DNA from: Rhizobium herbae
Lineage (GTDB): Bacteria > Pseudomonadota > Alphaproteobacteria > Rhizobiales > Rhizobiaceae
Assembly: GCF_019511375.1 (NCBI RefSeq)
Contig: NZ_JAEUAO010000002.1
Span: forward strand, 62,001-126,000
DNA length: 64,000 bases
Direction: 5' to 3'
A program made the position numbers and the translations under genes. Below the pieces are notes generated by a model. That model was given only the letters and a program-made list of their open reading frames with translations, did no database searches and was not told the origin of the DNA. Below are positions 63,255-64,000 of this stretch, piece after piece; positions within the stretch are counted from its first letter, which is position 1; every line of letters begins with the position of its first letter.

Positions 63255-64000
63255 TCAGCCTCGCAAAGCCCGCTCGAACAGCCGCGAAAGCCGCTCGGCG
63301 AAGGCGCGGGCGTCCTGCGGCTTGTCGCCGTCGAGAACGCGGGCCTGGTCCAGCAGAAGCTGGACCGCGTCGGTGCGGAATTCGTCGCTGCCGCCTGAAG
63401 CCAGCGCTGCGATAAGCCCGTGGCCGGGATTGATCTCGAGTATCGGCTTGGCGACCGCATCCAGACGTCCCGCACCCTGCAGCATCTTTTCCAGTTGGCG
63501 ATCGTAACCTTGTTCGGAGGCAACGAGGCAGACGGCGCTTTCCGTGAGCCGGTCGGAGGCCCGCACGTCCGATACCGCGTCACCAAGCGCCGACTTGGCA
63601 AAGGCGATGAAATCGCTGACGGCGGGTGTCGTCTCCGCGGTCTTTGAAACATCGCCCTCGCTCTTCGGCACCTGGGCGAGGTCGGCAGCGCCTTGGGTGA
63701 TCGACTTGAACGGCTTTCCCTCGAAATCCGGAGCGGCCGTCACCCAGAAGCTGTCGACGGAATCCGTCAGAAGCAACACCTCGATGCCGCGGGCGCGAAA
63801 CCCTTCGAGCTGTGGCGAAGCCTTCAACCGGTCGAGATTGTCGCCCGCCAGATAGTAGATCGCCGCCTGCGCATCCTTCATGTCCTTGACGTAGTCGGCA
63901 AGCGACCGCGTCGCCTCGTCCGAAATCGTTGTGCGGAAGCGCGACAGTGAAAGAAGCTGCGCGCGACGCTCGAAATCGTCATAGATGCCTTCCTTCAGCA
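63255..64000 (-). CDS. htpG: Chaperone protein HtpG (Hsp90), partial C-terminal part
   Basis: ATP-dependent chaperone; only about 248 C-terminal residues are in the window and the gene runs off the right edge. The middle-domain to C-terminal sequence is recognisable: LKEGIYDDFERRAQLLSL, RFRTTISDEATRSLADYV, YLAGDNLDRLKASPQLEGF, VLLLTDSVDSFWV, and the dimerisation domain RLTESAVCLVASEQGYDRQLEKML. The stop is at 63255. Confidence 0.93.
   Translation of the reverse strand, partial: LKEGIYDDFERRAQLLSLSRFRTTISDEATRSLADYVKDMKDAQAAIYYLAGDNLDRLKASPQLEGFRARGIEVLLLTDSVDSFWVTAAPDFEGKPFKSITQGAADLAQVPKSEGDVSKTAETTPAVSDFIAFAKSALGDAVSDVRASDRLTESAVCLVASEQGYDRQLEKMLQGAGRLDAVAKPILEINPGHGLIAALASGGSDEFRTDAVQLLLDQARVLDGDKPQDARAFAERLSRLFERALRG

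Noticed and set aside
1..64000. CRISPR arrays, tRNA or rRNA genes, insertion sequences and prophage genes.
   Set aside because: Looked for throughout; no cloverleaf sequence, regular spacer repeat, transposase or phage structural gene was found.

Overview
The window is a gene-dense, GC-rich stretch of chromosome from a member of the Rhizobiaceae (Alphaproteobacteria); the genus cannot be fixed from sequence alone. Pointers are the gene order glk - ABC exporter - dapB - gpmA, recF - dnaJ - dnaK and polA, which I recall as the near-origin layout of Sinorhizobium, Rhizobium and Agrobacterium, plus two palindromic intergenic repeats typical of this family (12130-12182, 61469-61567). No rRNA, tRNA, CRISPR array, insertion sequence or prophage was seen. 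Almost all genes are core housekeeping or accessory metabolic genes with ordinary codon phase.

Layout. 1-4.8 kb: a Yej-type peptide ABC importer (yejA, yejB, yejE, start of yejF) on the minus strand. 5-11 kb: murein endopeptidase mepA, then central carbon and lysine/cell-wall genes mgsA, glk, an ABC exporter, dapB and gpmA on the plus strand. 11-14.5 kb: DNA repair (an Ada-like methyltransferase, nth) and a TetR/glyoxalase divergent pair with two matching operators. 14.7-20.5 kb: adenosine kinase, an SH3 protein, a D-2-hydroxyacid dehydrogenase, a GNAT, a MoeB-like E1 enzyme lacking its zinc cysteines, and recF. 20.5-25 kb: GST, dnaJ, dnaK, with a structured intergenic region between the two chaperone genes. 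25.1-26.2 kb: a polymorphic-toxin-type gene broken by two frameshifts, followed by an intact immunity-like gene. 26.2-33.2 kb: a class A penicillin-binding protein, entericidin, cold-shock protein, a flippase-like membrane protein, an M20 peptidase and a MarR regulator. 33.3-36.7 kb: a minus-strand small RNA candidate in the polA leader, then polA. 37-40 kb: cfa, a drug/metabolite exporter and small membrane/stress proteins. 40-43 kb: elongation factor P with both enzymes that beta-lysylate it (epmA, epmB). 43-48.3 kb: a LuxR regulator, an OmpA lipoprotein, small secreted and acetyltransferase genes, an XRE-cupin regulator and a secreted GH114-RTX glycosidase. 48.5-50.3 kb: lepA. 50.3-50.8 kb: ccdA with a broken ccdB. 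51-54.3 kb: assorted small genes. 54.4-61.4 kb: the translation/RNA cluster rbfA, truB, rpsO, pnp, interrupted by a sensor kinase and an SH3 protein. 61.5-64 kb: an RsmC-like methyltransferase, a small membrane protein, a small ribbon-helix-helix protein with its own tandem operator, and the 3' part of htpG.

The most unusual signals are the remains of conflict systems. At 25.1-26.2 kb and again at 50.3-50.8 kb the toxin gene is disrupted while the downstream or upstream antidote is open. A third antitoxin-type DNA-binding protein (62979-63155) stands without a visible toxin. Next in interest are two candidate small RNAs, both on the minus strand, each ending in a good intrinsic terminator: one before polA with two CU-rich hairpin loops, and one between dnaK and dnaJ.
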